A DNA stretch of 5,061 nucleotides from Nanobdellota archaeon (GCA_030689875.1 JAUYHR010000026.1:1-5061); one strand, 5' to 3'. Counted from the stretch's first letter, positions 1-5,061 are shown. Numbers and translations: made by a program. Notes: generated by a model not told the origin, from the sequence alone.

Positions 1-87
1 TTTATACAAGAATTAAATATTCTTGAAACACGAGCCCTAAAAGCTTGTGCTCAAGGACTCACCAATATCGTTATAATAATATATTAA
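1..87 (+). CDS. Possible 3' end of an unidentified gene, cut by window start
   Basis: Frame 1 is open from the first base to a TAA at 85-87 and would encode the last 28 residues of a protein (ending ...NIVIIIY). The other two forward frames close within about 30 bases. I do not recognise the peptide. Its codons (CGA, GCC, CTC, ACC, ATC) are less AT-rich than those of the dNTP genes downstream, and the same bases form a strong hairpin (22-55), so this could equally be non-coding RNA or random open frame. If it is a gene it would converge on the leftward nuclease gene. Confidence 0.22.
   Translation, partial: FIQELNILETRALKACAQGLTNIVIIIY
7..55 (+). repeat. Two overlapping inverted repeats (alternative hairpins)
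   Basis: Bases 7-13 (CAAGAAT) and 19-25 (ATTCTTG) form a perfect 7-bp inverted repeat with a 5-nt loop. Bases 22-55 form a second, longer hairpin: CTTGA (22-26) pairs with TCAAG (51-55), then after a 2x1 internal loop CACGAGC (29-35) pairs with GCTTGTG (43-49) around a 7-nt loop. The two hairpins share CTTG at 22-25, so only one can form at a time. The longer stem has a G-U wobble when read as + strand RNA but an A-C mismatch on the minus strand, which favours a rightward transcript. The function is unknown. Confidence 0.5.
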
Positions 88-91
88 AAAA
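86..91 (-). terminator. T6 tract downstream of the nuclease gene
   Basis: Read leftward, six T residues lie about 50 nt beyond the stop codon of the GIY-YIG gene. Archaeal terminators are typically short T tracts on the non-template strand without a required hairpin, so this is a plausible transcript end. In such AT-rich DNA it could be chance. Confidence 0.3.
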
Positions 92-97
92 TTAAGA

Positions 98-108
98 CTA
101 TATAAATC
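98..108. promoter_or_regulatory. TATA-like element, orientation uncertain
   Basis: Read leftward this is GATTTATATAG, a near-ideal archaeal TATA box that would start transcription around 75-80 going left, towards the unresolved region 1-75. No ATG-started reading frame follows on that strand within the window, so it would have to drive an RNA or a gene beginning outside the window. Read rightward it is weaker and would run antisense into the nuclease gene. Confidence 0.3.
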
Positions 109-138
109 TATGCCTACTTTGGAGTTGGGACAATTTCA

Positions 139-450
139 CTATAAAAACCATTCCAACTTTTCTTTTTTAGATAATTGTTTTATTTCATATTCGGCTTTGC
201 AAGCCTCAGATCTATTCTTGAATGGAATCGCAGCGATTAATTTCTTGAAACCTTTTCCATAAACATACTTACTCTGCTCCCGACCCCGCTTGAACTTTTT
301 TAAATTTGGCTTCGCAATAATATCTCGCGAAGTCGCTCGCCCTTTCCGTTCTGCATGAACATTCATTCTTTTATCTACATCATTTGTTACGCCAGTATAA
401 TATGAACCATCAAGACATTCAAGGAGGTAGACGAACCATTTTTTTTCCAT
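139..450 (-). CDS. GIY-YIG nuclease family protein (UPF0213/YhbQ-like, stand-alone)
   Basis: The 103-residue product is a single GIY-YIG domain. VYLLE (7-11) and YYTG (17-20) are the two conserved beta strands, R28 is the expected catalytic Arg, H32 follows it, and E89 in the C-terminal helix (EYEIKQL) is the expected metal-binding Glu. The ending SKKEKLEWF is typical of the short UPF0213 group, whose cellular role is not established; it may act on damaged or branched DNA. Members are usually about 80-95 residues. The excess here is a K/R-rich stretch at about 38-59 that I place as an insert between H32-A33...KG and SKYVYGKGF. Five of seven Arg codons are CGN, unlike the AGA-dominated genes to the right, which hints at a separate origin. 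The gene diverges from nrdR. The ATG at 450-448 is the only sensible start and has no Shine-Dalgarno. Confidence 0.85.
   Translation of the reverse strand: MEKKWFVYLLECLDGSYYTGVTNDVDKRMNVHAERKGRATSRDIIAKPNLKKFKRGREQSKYVYGKGFKKLIAAIPFKNRSEACKAEYEIKQLSKKEKLEWFL
308..334. repeat. Inverted repeat inside the nuclease gene
   Basis: GGCTTCGC (308-315) and GCGAAGTC (327-334) form an 8-bp stem with one G-T pair around an 11-nt AT-rich spacer. It lies within the stretch (about 274-339) that encodes the apparent extra residues 38-59 of the GIY-YIG protein and is GC-richer (32 of 66 bases) than its surroundings. Confidence 0.55.
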
Positions 451-471
451 TATTAATAAAATGGGTTGTGG

Positions 472-478
472 TTTTTAA
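472..478 (-). promoter_or_regulatory. TATA-like box of the nuclease gene
   Basis: On the minus strand TTAAAAA is centred 25 nt before the ATG at 450. This is where a TATA box would sit for a leaderless transcript. It is not a strong consensus match, and the region is AT-rich. No ribosome binding site is visible in the intervening bases. Confidence 0.3.
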
Positions 479-530
479 TCTTTGATTTTTTGGATTAATT
501 TCTCTCACCCCTAAAAAATAGTCCCCAACA

Positions 531-540
531 TTTAAATATA
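531..540 (+). promoter_or_regulatory. TATA box candidate for nrdR
   Basis: TTTAAATATA is a good archaeal TATA-box match. It would place the transcription start near 560 and give nrdR a leader of about 55 nt containing the palindrome at 586-605. A competing, weaker choice is CATATAC at 585-591, centred 28 nt before the ATG, which would make the mRNA leaderless and put the palindrome over the TATA box itself. The region 451-615 holds no other gene I can support. Confidence 0.45.
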
Positions 541-554
541 AGTTCTATTTGTGT

Positions 555-593
555 TATACAATAGATAGTAATAAATAATTACACCATATACAA
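555..593 (+). repeat. TATACAA heptamer repeated 32 bp apart before nrdR
   Basis: TATACAA occurs at 555-561 and again at 587-593, exactly 32 bp apart, close to three helical turns. The second copy is part of the palindrome at 586-605. NrdR characteristically binds paired sites about three turns apart, so the spacing is suggestive. The 16 bases at 581-596 match 11 of 16 positions of the bacterial NrdR-box consensus as I recall it, with the left half (ACACCATATA) nearly perfect and the right half poor. The upstream copy matches that consensus badly in the same register. Confidence 0.4.
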
Positions 594-605
594 CATCTTG
601 TATAT
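586..605. promoter_or_regulatory. Perfect palindrome just upstream of nrdR, candidate operator
   Basis: ATATACAA (586-593) and TTGTATAT (598-605) are exact reverse complements separated by CATC. The site ends 10 bases before the nrdR ATG. Such a dyad next to a transcription factor gene usually means self-regulation; as RNA it could also form a hairpin beside the start codon. The binding protein is inferred, not shown. Confidence 0.5.
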
Positions 606-615
606 TAAATAAAAA

Positions 616-1053
616 ATGAACTGCCCATACTGCTCACATACAAATTTTAAAGTAACAGATAAAAGAAGCTCTCCAAATGGAATAAGGAGAAGAAGAGAGT
701 GTCTTAAGTGCAAAAAAAGATTCACAACATATGAAAAAATAGAAAAAAAAGAATTTTATGTTATTAAAAAAGATAATAGAAGAGAAAAGTTTGACAGAAA
801 TAAATTAGAAAAAGGAATTGAAAAAGCTTTTGAAAAGCGTCCTGTCTCTCAGGAAAAAATACAAAAAATGATAAACGAAATTGAAGAGCAAATAAGAAAA
901 AGAGGAAAAAAAGAAATTAAAAGTTCTTTAATTGGAGATTTAATTTCAAATAAAATAAAAAAATTAGACAAAGTTGCTTACATTAGATTTGCTTCAGTTT
1001 ACAGAGATTTTGAAGATGTTAAAGATTTCAAAAGTGCGTTAAAGGAGATTTAA
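616..1053 (+). CDS. nrdR: Transcriptional repressor NrdR
   Basis: The 145-residue protein matches NrdR along its whole length (family about 150). The N-terminal zinc ribbon has CPYC (C3, C6) and CLKC (C29, C32), separated by the basic DKR...RRRREC block used for DNA binding, and followed by the diagnostic RFTTYE (35-40). The linker between the Cys pairs is about two residues shorter than usual. Residues about 47-137 are an ATP-cone: VIKKDNRREKFD (49-60), EKRPVS (73-78), and the signature VAYIRFASVYRDFEDV (120-135). NrdR binds ATP or dATP and, when dATP is high, represses ribonucleotide reductase genes. The reductase follows 60 bp downstream on the same strand. NrdR is near-universal in bacteria and occurs only in some archaea. 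The ATG has no Shine-Dalgarno, and the start is fixed by the Cys pair immediately following it. Confidence 0.96.
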   Translation: MNCPYCSHTNFKVTDKRSSPNGIRRRRECLKCKKRFTTYEKIEKKEFYVIKKDNRREKFDRNKLEKGIEKAFEKRPVSQEKIQKMINEIEEQIRKRGKKEIKSSLIGDLISNKIKKLDKVAYIRFASVYRDFEDVKDFKSALKEI

Positions 1054-1059
1054 CTTGTG

Positions 1060-1094
1060 AAATATATAATAGACTAAATATTAATTTAAAAATA
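1060..1094 (+). promoter_or_regulatory. Candidate promoter elements for the reductase gene
   Basis: The 60-bp gap after nrdR has two TATA candidates. TTTAAAAATA at 1085-1094 is centred about 25 nt before the ATG at 1114, as for a leaderless mRNA. AAATATATAA at 1060-1069 would instead start transcription near 1091 and leave a short leader with a weak GAGATGA motif (1098-1104). The second element also contains an AATATATA core like that of an NrdR box but lacks the flanking bases. The reductase may therefore have its own promoter in addition to read-through from nrdR. Confidence 0.35.
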
Positions 1095-1113
1095 AAAGAG
1101 ATGAAAAAATAAA

Positions 1114-4100
1114 ATGGAAACAAAAGAGGCGATTGAAACGGAAATTGAAACTAATCATGTAGATAAAACAAAAAATTTTAAGTACTCTCCTATGAACCTT
1201 AAATCCTATGGTCCTGTTAGACATATTCAAATTGGAGACGCTTATTCGCTTATTGAAGAACAAAAAGACCCGGATCTTCCTGTCAGCAAACTAAGAAATG
1301 CTGTTGAAAAAAATGAGCTGATAATTTATAAATTTAAAGGAAAAGAATATTTTGACAGGCTTGATCTTGGAAGAATTTATCATAAATCTCCTGAAAAAAA
1401 GGGGGAACAAAAAACAGGAAATTTTTTGACAAATTTGCCTTCAGGAAAAAGTCAAATTAAAGAAGGATTGACAATAGAAAGATATTTCAGCGAAGATAAA
1501 AAAGATTCTTTTGAAAGTGTTGGAGAGTATTCTACAATTGAATTATCCATTAAAGATTGGAGCACTGGCAAAATTGTTTTTAATATGTCTGATGCTTATT
1601 TTCCAAAATCATGGAGCAACCAAGTTGCAAATCAAATAGTTGCGCAAAAATATTTTTTTAAACCCCACAATAAAGAATGGAAAGAAAAAATGATCCGCAA
1701 AATAGGACTGGACCATGAAAATTCTCCAAAACATTTGATTAACAGAGTTACAAATTTTATTGCCGACGGAGGATTTAAAGCAGGATATTTTAAAACAGAA
1801 AAAGACAAGCAAGTTTTTGCAGATGAATTAAAATGGCTGCAGATAAACAGAAGATTTGCATTTAATTCTCCTGTTCAATTTAATGCGGGAATTTATAACG
1901 AGTATAATATTAGCGGGAGCGACCAGATAAACTATTGGAGAAATCCTGAAACTGGAAAGGTTATGAAAATAGAAGGGCAGGGCTGTTATTTTAAACCGCA
2001 GTCTCATGCATGTTTTATTAAAGGACCAAGAGATGATTTAGAAAGCATTGTTCAGCACACCGTCGATGAAGCGGCAATTTTTTCCAACGGCTCAGGAATT
2101 GGTCAGGACATTGGTGTTTTAAGAGAAGAAGGAGCGCCGTTGTCAGGAGGAGGAAAAGCTTCCGGGCCATTAAGCTTCTTAAAAATATACGACGACCATG
2201 CAGGCACTATTAAATCCGGCGGAAAAAGCAGAAGGGCCGCAAGAATGACTACGATGAGATATGATCATCCAGATATTATGAAATTTATAAAAGGAAAAGT
2301 CAGAGAAGATAAAAAAGCTCTTGATTTAATGAAAGCAGGTTACAGCGCAGGAATGGAAGGTGAAGCTGTAACAACTGTTACATATCAAAATACTAATATT
2401 TCTGTAAGAATTGAAGATGATTTCTTTGAAAAAGTTGAAAAGGGGGGAAAAATTAAATTAAAAAGCATTGTTGATGGAAGTGTCGTCGGAGAAATGGAAG
2501 CAAAAAGAATGCTGCAGGAAATTGCATTCGGAAGCTGGAGAATTGGCGACCCTGCTGTTCAGTATGACACAAAAATTCAGGAGATGCATCCGTGCAAGAA
2601 TTCCGGAAAACAGCAATCAACAAATCCGTGTTCAGAATATTTATTTTTAAATGATACTTCCTGCAATTTGGGATCACATAATCTTTTGGAATATGCTGAT
2701 GAAAAGGGAAATTTAAATATTAAAGAGTTTCAAAGAGCGGTAAAATTAACAGCTATTGCCTGCGATATTTTAAATGACGTTTCTTCATATCCGGTAAAAG
2801 ATATTGCGCAAATCAGCCCTGAGTTTAGAACTATTGGCGTCGGCTATTGTAATTTAGGAGCATTATTAATGAGAAAAGGTTTGGCATATGATTCTGACGA
2901 AGGGAGGGCTTTTGCGGGGGCGCTGACTGCGCTAATGACTGGAACAGCTTATGAATCTTCAATTGAAATGTCTGAAAAACTTGAACCATTTACGCATTTT
3001 GAATTTAATAAAAAACCTTTTATTGAAGTTATGGAAAAACATAAAAAAAATCTTGATGATATTTTATGGAAGCATATTGATGACTATGAATTAAAAAAAT
3101 CTGCTTATTCTTCTTGGGAAAATGTTGTTAATTTAGGAAAAACATATGGATTTAGAAATGCGCAGACAACTGTTTTAGCTCCAACAGGAACAATTGCGTT
3201 TTTAATGCAGGCAGATACAACTGGAATTGAACCGGCAATTTCTCTTAAAATAAATAAAAATCTTGCAGGCGGAGGAAATGTTGTGCTTGTAAATCAAGAA
3301 GTTTCAAATGCATTAAAAAATCTTAAATATAATTCTCAAGAAATAGATGATATAAATAAGTCCATTTTGATAGGAAATAGTGTTATCGGAGCCCCGCATT
3401 TAAGTCCTGACCACTATAAAATATTTGATACTGCTTTTGGTGATGGAGAAGGAAAAGGAACAATTCCATTTGAAGGTCATGTTAAAATGTTGGGAGCAGC
3501 GCAGCCATTTATTTCAGGAGCAATTTCAAAAACTTGCAATCTGCCGGAACATGCAAATGTAAAAGAAATTTATGATGCTTATATTTTAGGACATCAAATT
3601 GGATTAAAGGCCTTAGCGGTGTTCAGAAATAACAGCAAACCAACTTCTGCTTTAACTTTTGGTGAAAGGGGTTTTGTAGAATTAAAGAGGGGGGAAAAAG
3701 AAGATCTCTCATTTCAAGGAGATTCATTTAGGCAGGAAATTAAAATAAATGGAACGCCTTTTAGAATAGATGTCGGCGAATATCCGGATGGAAGGCCGGG
3801 AGATATAGTTATTGAATCTTATACAGGAGAATCAACTTTGGGTGAATTGATGAGAGTAGCCGGAATTGGAGCATCAAAATCATTAAAGCGAGGAGTGGAA
3901 CTTGAAGATGTCGTCAGTGGATGGATTGGAAGGGGATTTGAACCAAGGGGTTTTGTTACTATAGATAATCCTAAGGGGACTCATCCTTTAATAAAAACTG
4001 CATTATCTCCTTTAGATTTTTTAGGAAAATTATTATTGATTCATTACAAAGGCCAGACAGAATTAGCAACTGAACCAGAAAAAGTAGAAGTAACGAAATT

Positions 4101-4377
4101 AAGAGGTTATACTCATGGCGCTTTTAGAGCTTATGAAAAAAAGAATATTGATGATTGGAATTTTGATCAGGTATTAAATAATCCCAAATATGGGGGTTTT
4201 GAAAAAGAGGATTCAAACAAAAATTTTATTCCTGGAAAAAACGGAAAAAATAAAACTGAATTAAAAAATTCCCGAGGAGTTGCTTGCTCTGGATGCGGAA
4301 ATCCAATGAATCAAACTGCCCCTAATTTCTACGAATGTATAAAATGCGGAGATAAACTTGGCGGTTGCGGGATTTAG
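1114..4377 (+). CDS. nrdJ: Class II (adenosylcobalamin-dependent) ribonucleotide reductase, long form
   Basis: The 1087-residue enzyme reduces ribonucleotides to deoxyribonucleotides using a thiyl radical made with adenosylcobalamin, so no separate beta subunit is needed. Residues about 139-240 resemble the class II N-terminal domain. The barrel carries NGSG (325-328), GGGKASGPLSFL (345-356), the radical-site motif NPCSE (N504, C506, E508), the redox pair C300 (HACF) and C517 (TSCNLG), and the substrate-loop motif PTGTI (690-694) followed by ADTTGIEPA (700-708). The C506-C517 spacing of 11 is typical of class II. A TSCPD-type domain spans about 874-985. The tail is a Cys ribbon: C1058, C1061, C1075, C1078, then C1085 two residues from the end, likely re-reducing the active site. 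There is no ATP-cone and no intein. Residues 1-138 are an extra N-terminal extension with a charged tail and a possible winged-helix segment (35-91). Met27 (1192) is an alternative start. Confidence 0.96.
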   Translation: METKEAIETEIETNHVDKTKNFKYSPMNLKSYGPVRHIQIGDAYSLIEEQKDPDLPVSKLRNAVEKNELIIYKFKGKEYFDRLDLGRIYHKSPEKKGEQKTGNFLTNLPSGKSQIKEGLTIERYFSEDKKDSFESVGEYSTIELSIKDWSTGKIVFNMSDAYFPKSWSNQVANQIVAQKYFFKPHNKEWKEKMIRKIGLDHENSPKHLINRVTNFIADGGFKAGYFKTEKDKQVFADELKWLQINRRFAFNSPVQFNAGIYNEYNISGSDQINYWRNPETGKVMKIEGQGCYFKPQSHACFIKGPRDDLESIVQHTVDEAAIFSNGSGIGQDIGVLREEGAPLSGGGKASGPLSFLKIYDDHAGTIKSGGKSRRAARMTTMRYDHPDIMKFIKGKVREDKKALDLMKAGYSAGMEGEAVTTVTYQNTNISVRIEDDFFEKVEKGGKIKLKSIVDGSVVGEMEAKRMLQEIAFGSWRIGDPAVQYDTKIQEMHPCKNSGKQQSTNPCSEYLFLNDTSCNLGSHNLLEYADEKGNLNIKEFQRAVKLTAIACDILNDVSSYPVKDIAQISPEFRTIGVGYCNLGALLMRKGLAYDSDEGRAFAGALTALMTGTAYESSIEMSEKLEPFTHFEFNKKPFIEVMEKHKKNLDDILWKHIDDYELKKSAYSSWENVVNLGKTYGFRNAQTTVLAPTGTIAFLMQADTTGIEPAISLKINKNLAGGGNVVLVNQEVSNALKNLKYNSQEIDDINKSILIGNSVIGAPHLSPDHYKIFDTAFGDGEGKGTIPFEGHVKMLGAAQPFISGAISKTCNLPEHANVKEIYDAYILGHQIGLKALAVFRNNSKPTSALTFGERGFVELKRGEKEDLSFQGDSFRQEIKINGTPFRIDVGEYPDGRPGDIVIESYTGESTLGELMRVAGIGASKSLKRGVELEDVVSGWIGRGFEPRGFVTIDNPKGTHPLIKTALSPLDFLGKLLLIHYKGQTELATEPEKVEVTKLRGYTHGAFRAYEKKNIDDWNFDQVLNNPKYGGFEKEDSNKNFIPGKNGKNKTELKNSRGVACSGCGNPMNQTAPNFYECIKCGDKLGGCGI

Positions 4378-4382
4378 TTTTT
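4378..4382 (+). terminator. T5 tract directly after the reductase stop
   Basis: Five T residues follow the TAG immediately, and further T runs occur at 4422-4426 and 4436-4441. This fits an archaeal T-tract terminator and, with the promoter-like box at 4423-4432, suggests the deaminase is transcribed separately. Confidence 0.35.
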
Positions 4383-4422
4383 GAAAATAAATTAAGCGAA
4401 GATTATTTCAAACAACAATCAT

Positions 4423-4432
4423 TTTTATAAAA
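4423..4432 (+). promoter_or_regulatory. TATA box of the deaminase gene
   Basis: TTTTATAAAA is centred 25 nt before the ATG at 4453, the standard distance for a TATA box feeding a transcript that begins at the start codon. No ribosome binding site is present in the intervening bases. This is the clearest promoter in the window. Confidence 0.55.
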
Positions 4433-4452
4433 TAGATTTTTAATTTCTTTAT

Positions 4453-4959
4453 ATGAACAATTACAAAGTTCCTAATTGGGATGATTATTTTATGTCCATG
4501 GTTTATCTTGTTGCATCAAAAAGTAAAGATGAAAGGACGCATATCGGCGCTGTAATTGTTGGAAAAGATAATGAAATTAAATCAACAGGATATAATAGTT
4601 TTGTAAGAAAATTGAGAGATGATGTTTCTGAAAGACAGAAAAAGCCGGAAAAATATTTCTGGTTTGAACACGCAGAAAGAAATGCAATTTACAATGCAAC
4701 GCTAATTGGAACTTCTTTGAAAGGATGCAAGATGTATACTAACGGAATTCCATGCATGGATTGCGCGAGAGGAGTTGTTCAGTCGGGAATAGAGGAAGTA
4801 ATTGTTGACAAAAATTGGAATGAAGATAATTCCGAAAAATGGTCAGAACATGCAAAAAGAACCATTCAAATGTTTAAAGAAGCGGAGGTTAATTTAAGAT
4901 ATTGGAAAGGAAAAATTTTGGATGTTAAAAAATTTAGAAGAGGAGAAGTTTTAAAGTAA
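4453..4959 (+). CDS. dCMP deaminase family protein (zinc-dependent cytidine/deoxycytidylate deaminase)
   Basis: The 168-residue protein has the complete zinc deaminase signature: H73-A-E75 (in FEHAERNAIYNA), where His binds zinc and Glu shuttles the proton, and P100-C101-M-D-C104 for the two Cys ligands. The N-terminus WDDYFMSMVYLVASKSKD (9-26) followed by IGAVIV (31-36) and TGYNS (45-49) is typical of the dCMP deaminase branch rather than short cytidine deaminases. The Asn of GYN contacts substrate in this family. The expected reaction is dCMP to dUMP plus ammonia, supplying thymidylate synthesis. The gene lies 75 bp after the reductase and fits a dNTP-supply cluster. Bacterial members are called comEB. 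Substrate is inferred from family and context; a related nucleotide or dCTP-regulated variant is possible. The ATG is the first available and follows a well-placed TATA box. Confidence 0.88.
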   Translation: MNNYKVPNWDDYFMSMVYLVASKSKDERTHIGAVIVGKDNEIKSTGYNSFVRKLRDDVSERQKKPEKYFWFEHAERNAIYNATLIGTSLKGCKMYTNGIPCMDCARGVVQSGIEEVIVDKNWNEDNSEKWSEHAKRTIQMFKEAEVNLRYWKGKILDVKKFRRGEVLK

Positions 4960-4966
4960 TAATAAC

Positions 4967-4975
4967 TAAAAAATA
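4967..4975 (+). promoter_or_regulatory. Weak TATA-like stretch before the last gene
   Basis: TAAAAAATA is centred about 23 nt before the ATG at 4994. The whole 34-bp gap after the deaminase is A/T only apart from two bases, and no T-tract terminator separates the genes, so co-transcription with the deaminase is equally likely. Confidence 0.2.
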
Positions 4976-4993
4976 AATTAAATAAAAAAGAAA

Positions 4994-5061
4994 ATGAAAA
5001 TATCAGCAGTCAAAATTTTAGAACTAAATGAAAAATACAAATTAATTGAAAATCTTGCAGA
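4994..5061 (+). CDS. 5' end of an unidentified gene, possibly dCTP deaminase/dUTPase-like (truncated by window end)
   Basis: An ATG at 4994 opens a frame that stays open to the window end, giving 22 complete codons beginning MKISAVKILELNEKY and continuing KLIENLA. It starts 34 bp after the deaminase on the same strand, so it probably belongs to the same group of genes. The pattern of a short strand, a helix ending LNEKY, then LIENL recalls the N-termini of some archaeal dCTP deaminase/dUTPase-family proteins, which would suit the dNTP theme. This rests on memory of the family and very few residues; none of the catalytic motifs is inside the window. No Shine-Dalgarno is visible. Confidence 0.55.
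   Translation, partial: MKISAVKILELNEKYKLIENLA

Noticed and set aside
22..64. A tRNA at the left edge, because a 7-bp stem with a 7-nt loop (CCTAAAA) and a nearby ACTCACCA resemble anticodon arm and CCA end
   Set aside because: The loop lacks the T before the anticodon position, no D-arm or TTCRA T-loop can be placed, and the distances do not fit a tRNA.
110..262. A 50-codon forward ORF from ATG 110 antisense to the nuclease gene
   Set aside because: It overlaps the well-supported GIY-YIG gene on the opposite strand, its product resembles no family, and it has no sensible promoter distance from the TATA box at 98-108.
2453..2677. Small ORFs on both strands within the reductase, and similar antisense ORFs at 1081-1263 and 1609-1812
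   Set aside because: They are shadows of the well-supported reductase frame, with low-complexity products and no promoter or family match.
2442..3694. Two G6-A5 runs in the reductase (2442-2447 and 3689-3694) as possible slippage sites
   Set aside because: The zero frame encodes plausible reductase sequence on both sides of each run, and no overlapping frame encodes anything recognisable.
1114..4377. An intein or frameshift in the reductase, since class II reductases often host inteins
   Set aside because: The active-site motifs are contiguous and family-like throughout; no Hedgehog/intein blocks or endonuclease motifs are present, and the frame is intact.
1..5061. CRISPR array, insertion sequence or rRNA
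   Set aside because: No regularly spaced direct repeats, terminal inverted repeats with a transposase, or conserved rRNA segments were seen on either strand.

Overview
The window is AT-rich and most of it is a compact deoxynucleotide-supply cluster. It reads: an unresolved left edge (1-138), a leftward GIY-YIG nuclease gene (139-450), a divergent intergenic region with regulatory-looking repeats (451-615), then four rightward genes. These are nrdR (616-1053), a very long class II, adenosylcobalamin-dependent ribonucleotide reductase (1114-4377), a dCMP/cytidine deaminase (4453-4959), and the first 22 codons of another gene (from 4994) cut by the window end.

The organism looks archaeal, most likely a small-genome DPANN-type lineage, but this is inference. 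The support is that no gene has a convincing Shine-Dalgarno sequence. Instead, AT-rich TATA-like boxes sit close to 25 nt before most start codons, the layout expected for leaderless archaeal transcripts. The clearest case is TTTTATAAAA before the deaminase. Arg is almost always AGA/AGG in the rightward genes. A CPR-type bacterium is not excluded, because both NrdR and this reductase type also occur in bacteria.

The genes make one pathway. The reductase converts ribonucleotides to deoxyribonucleotides by cobalamin radical chemistry. The deaminase turns dCMP into dUMP, the thymidylate precursor. NrdR senses (d)ATP through its ATP-cone and represses reductase genes. The truncated last gene may be another pyrimidine deoxynucleotide enzyme (dCTP deaminase/dUTPase-like), but only its N-terminus is visible. 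A palindrome and a heptamer repeated at a 32-bp interval lie directly upstream of nrdR and suggest autoregulation.

The main oddities are: (i) a ~135-residue N-terminal extension on the reductase containing a segment that looks like a MerR/excisionase-type winged helix; (ii) the palindrome and 32-bp-spaced repeat before nrdR; (iii) a GIY-YIG gene with foreign-looking Arg codon use and an apparent GC-richer in-frame insert carrying an inverted repeat; (iv) overlapping, mutually exclusive hairpins at the left edge. I did not find a clearly new multi-gene system. The cluster is recognisable dNTP metabolism with unusual details.
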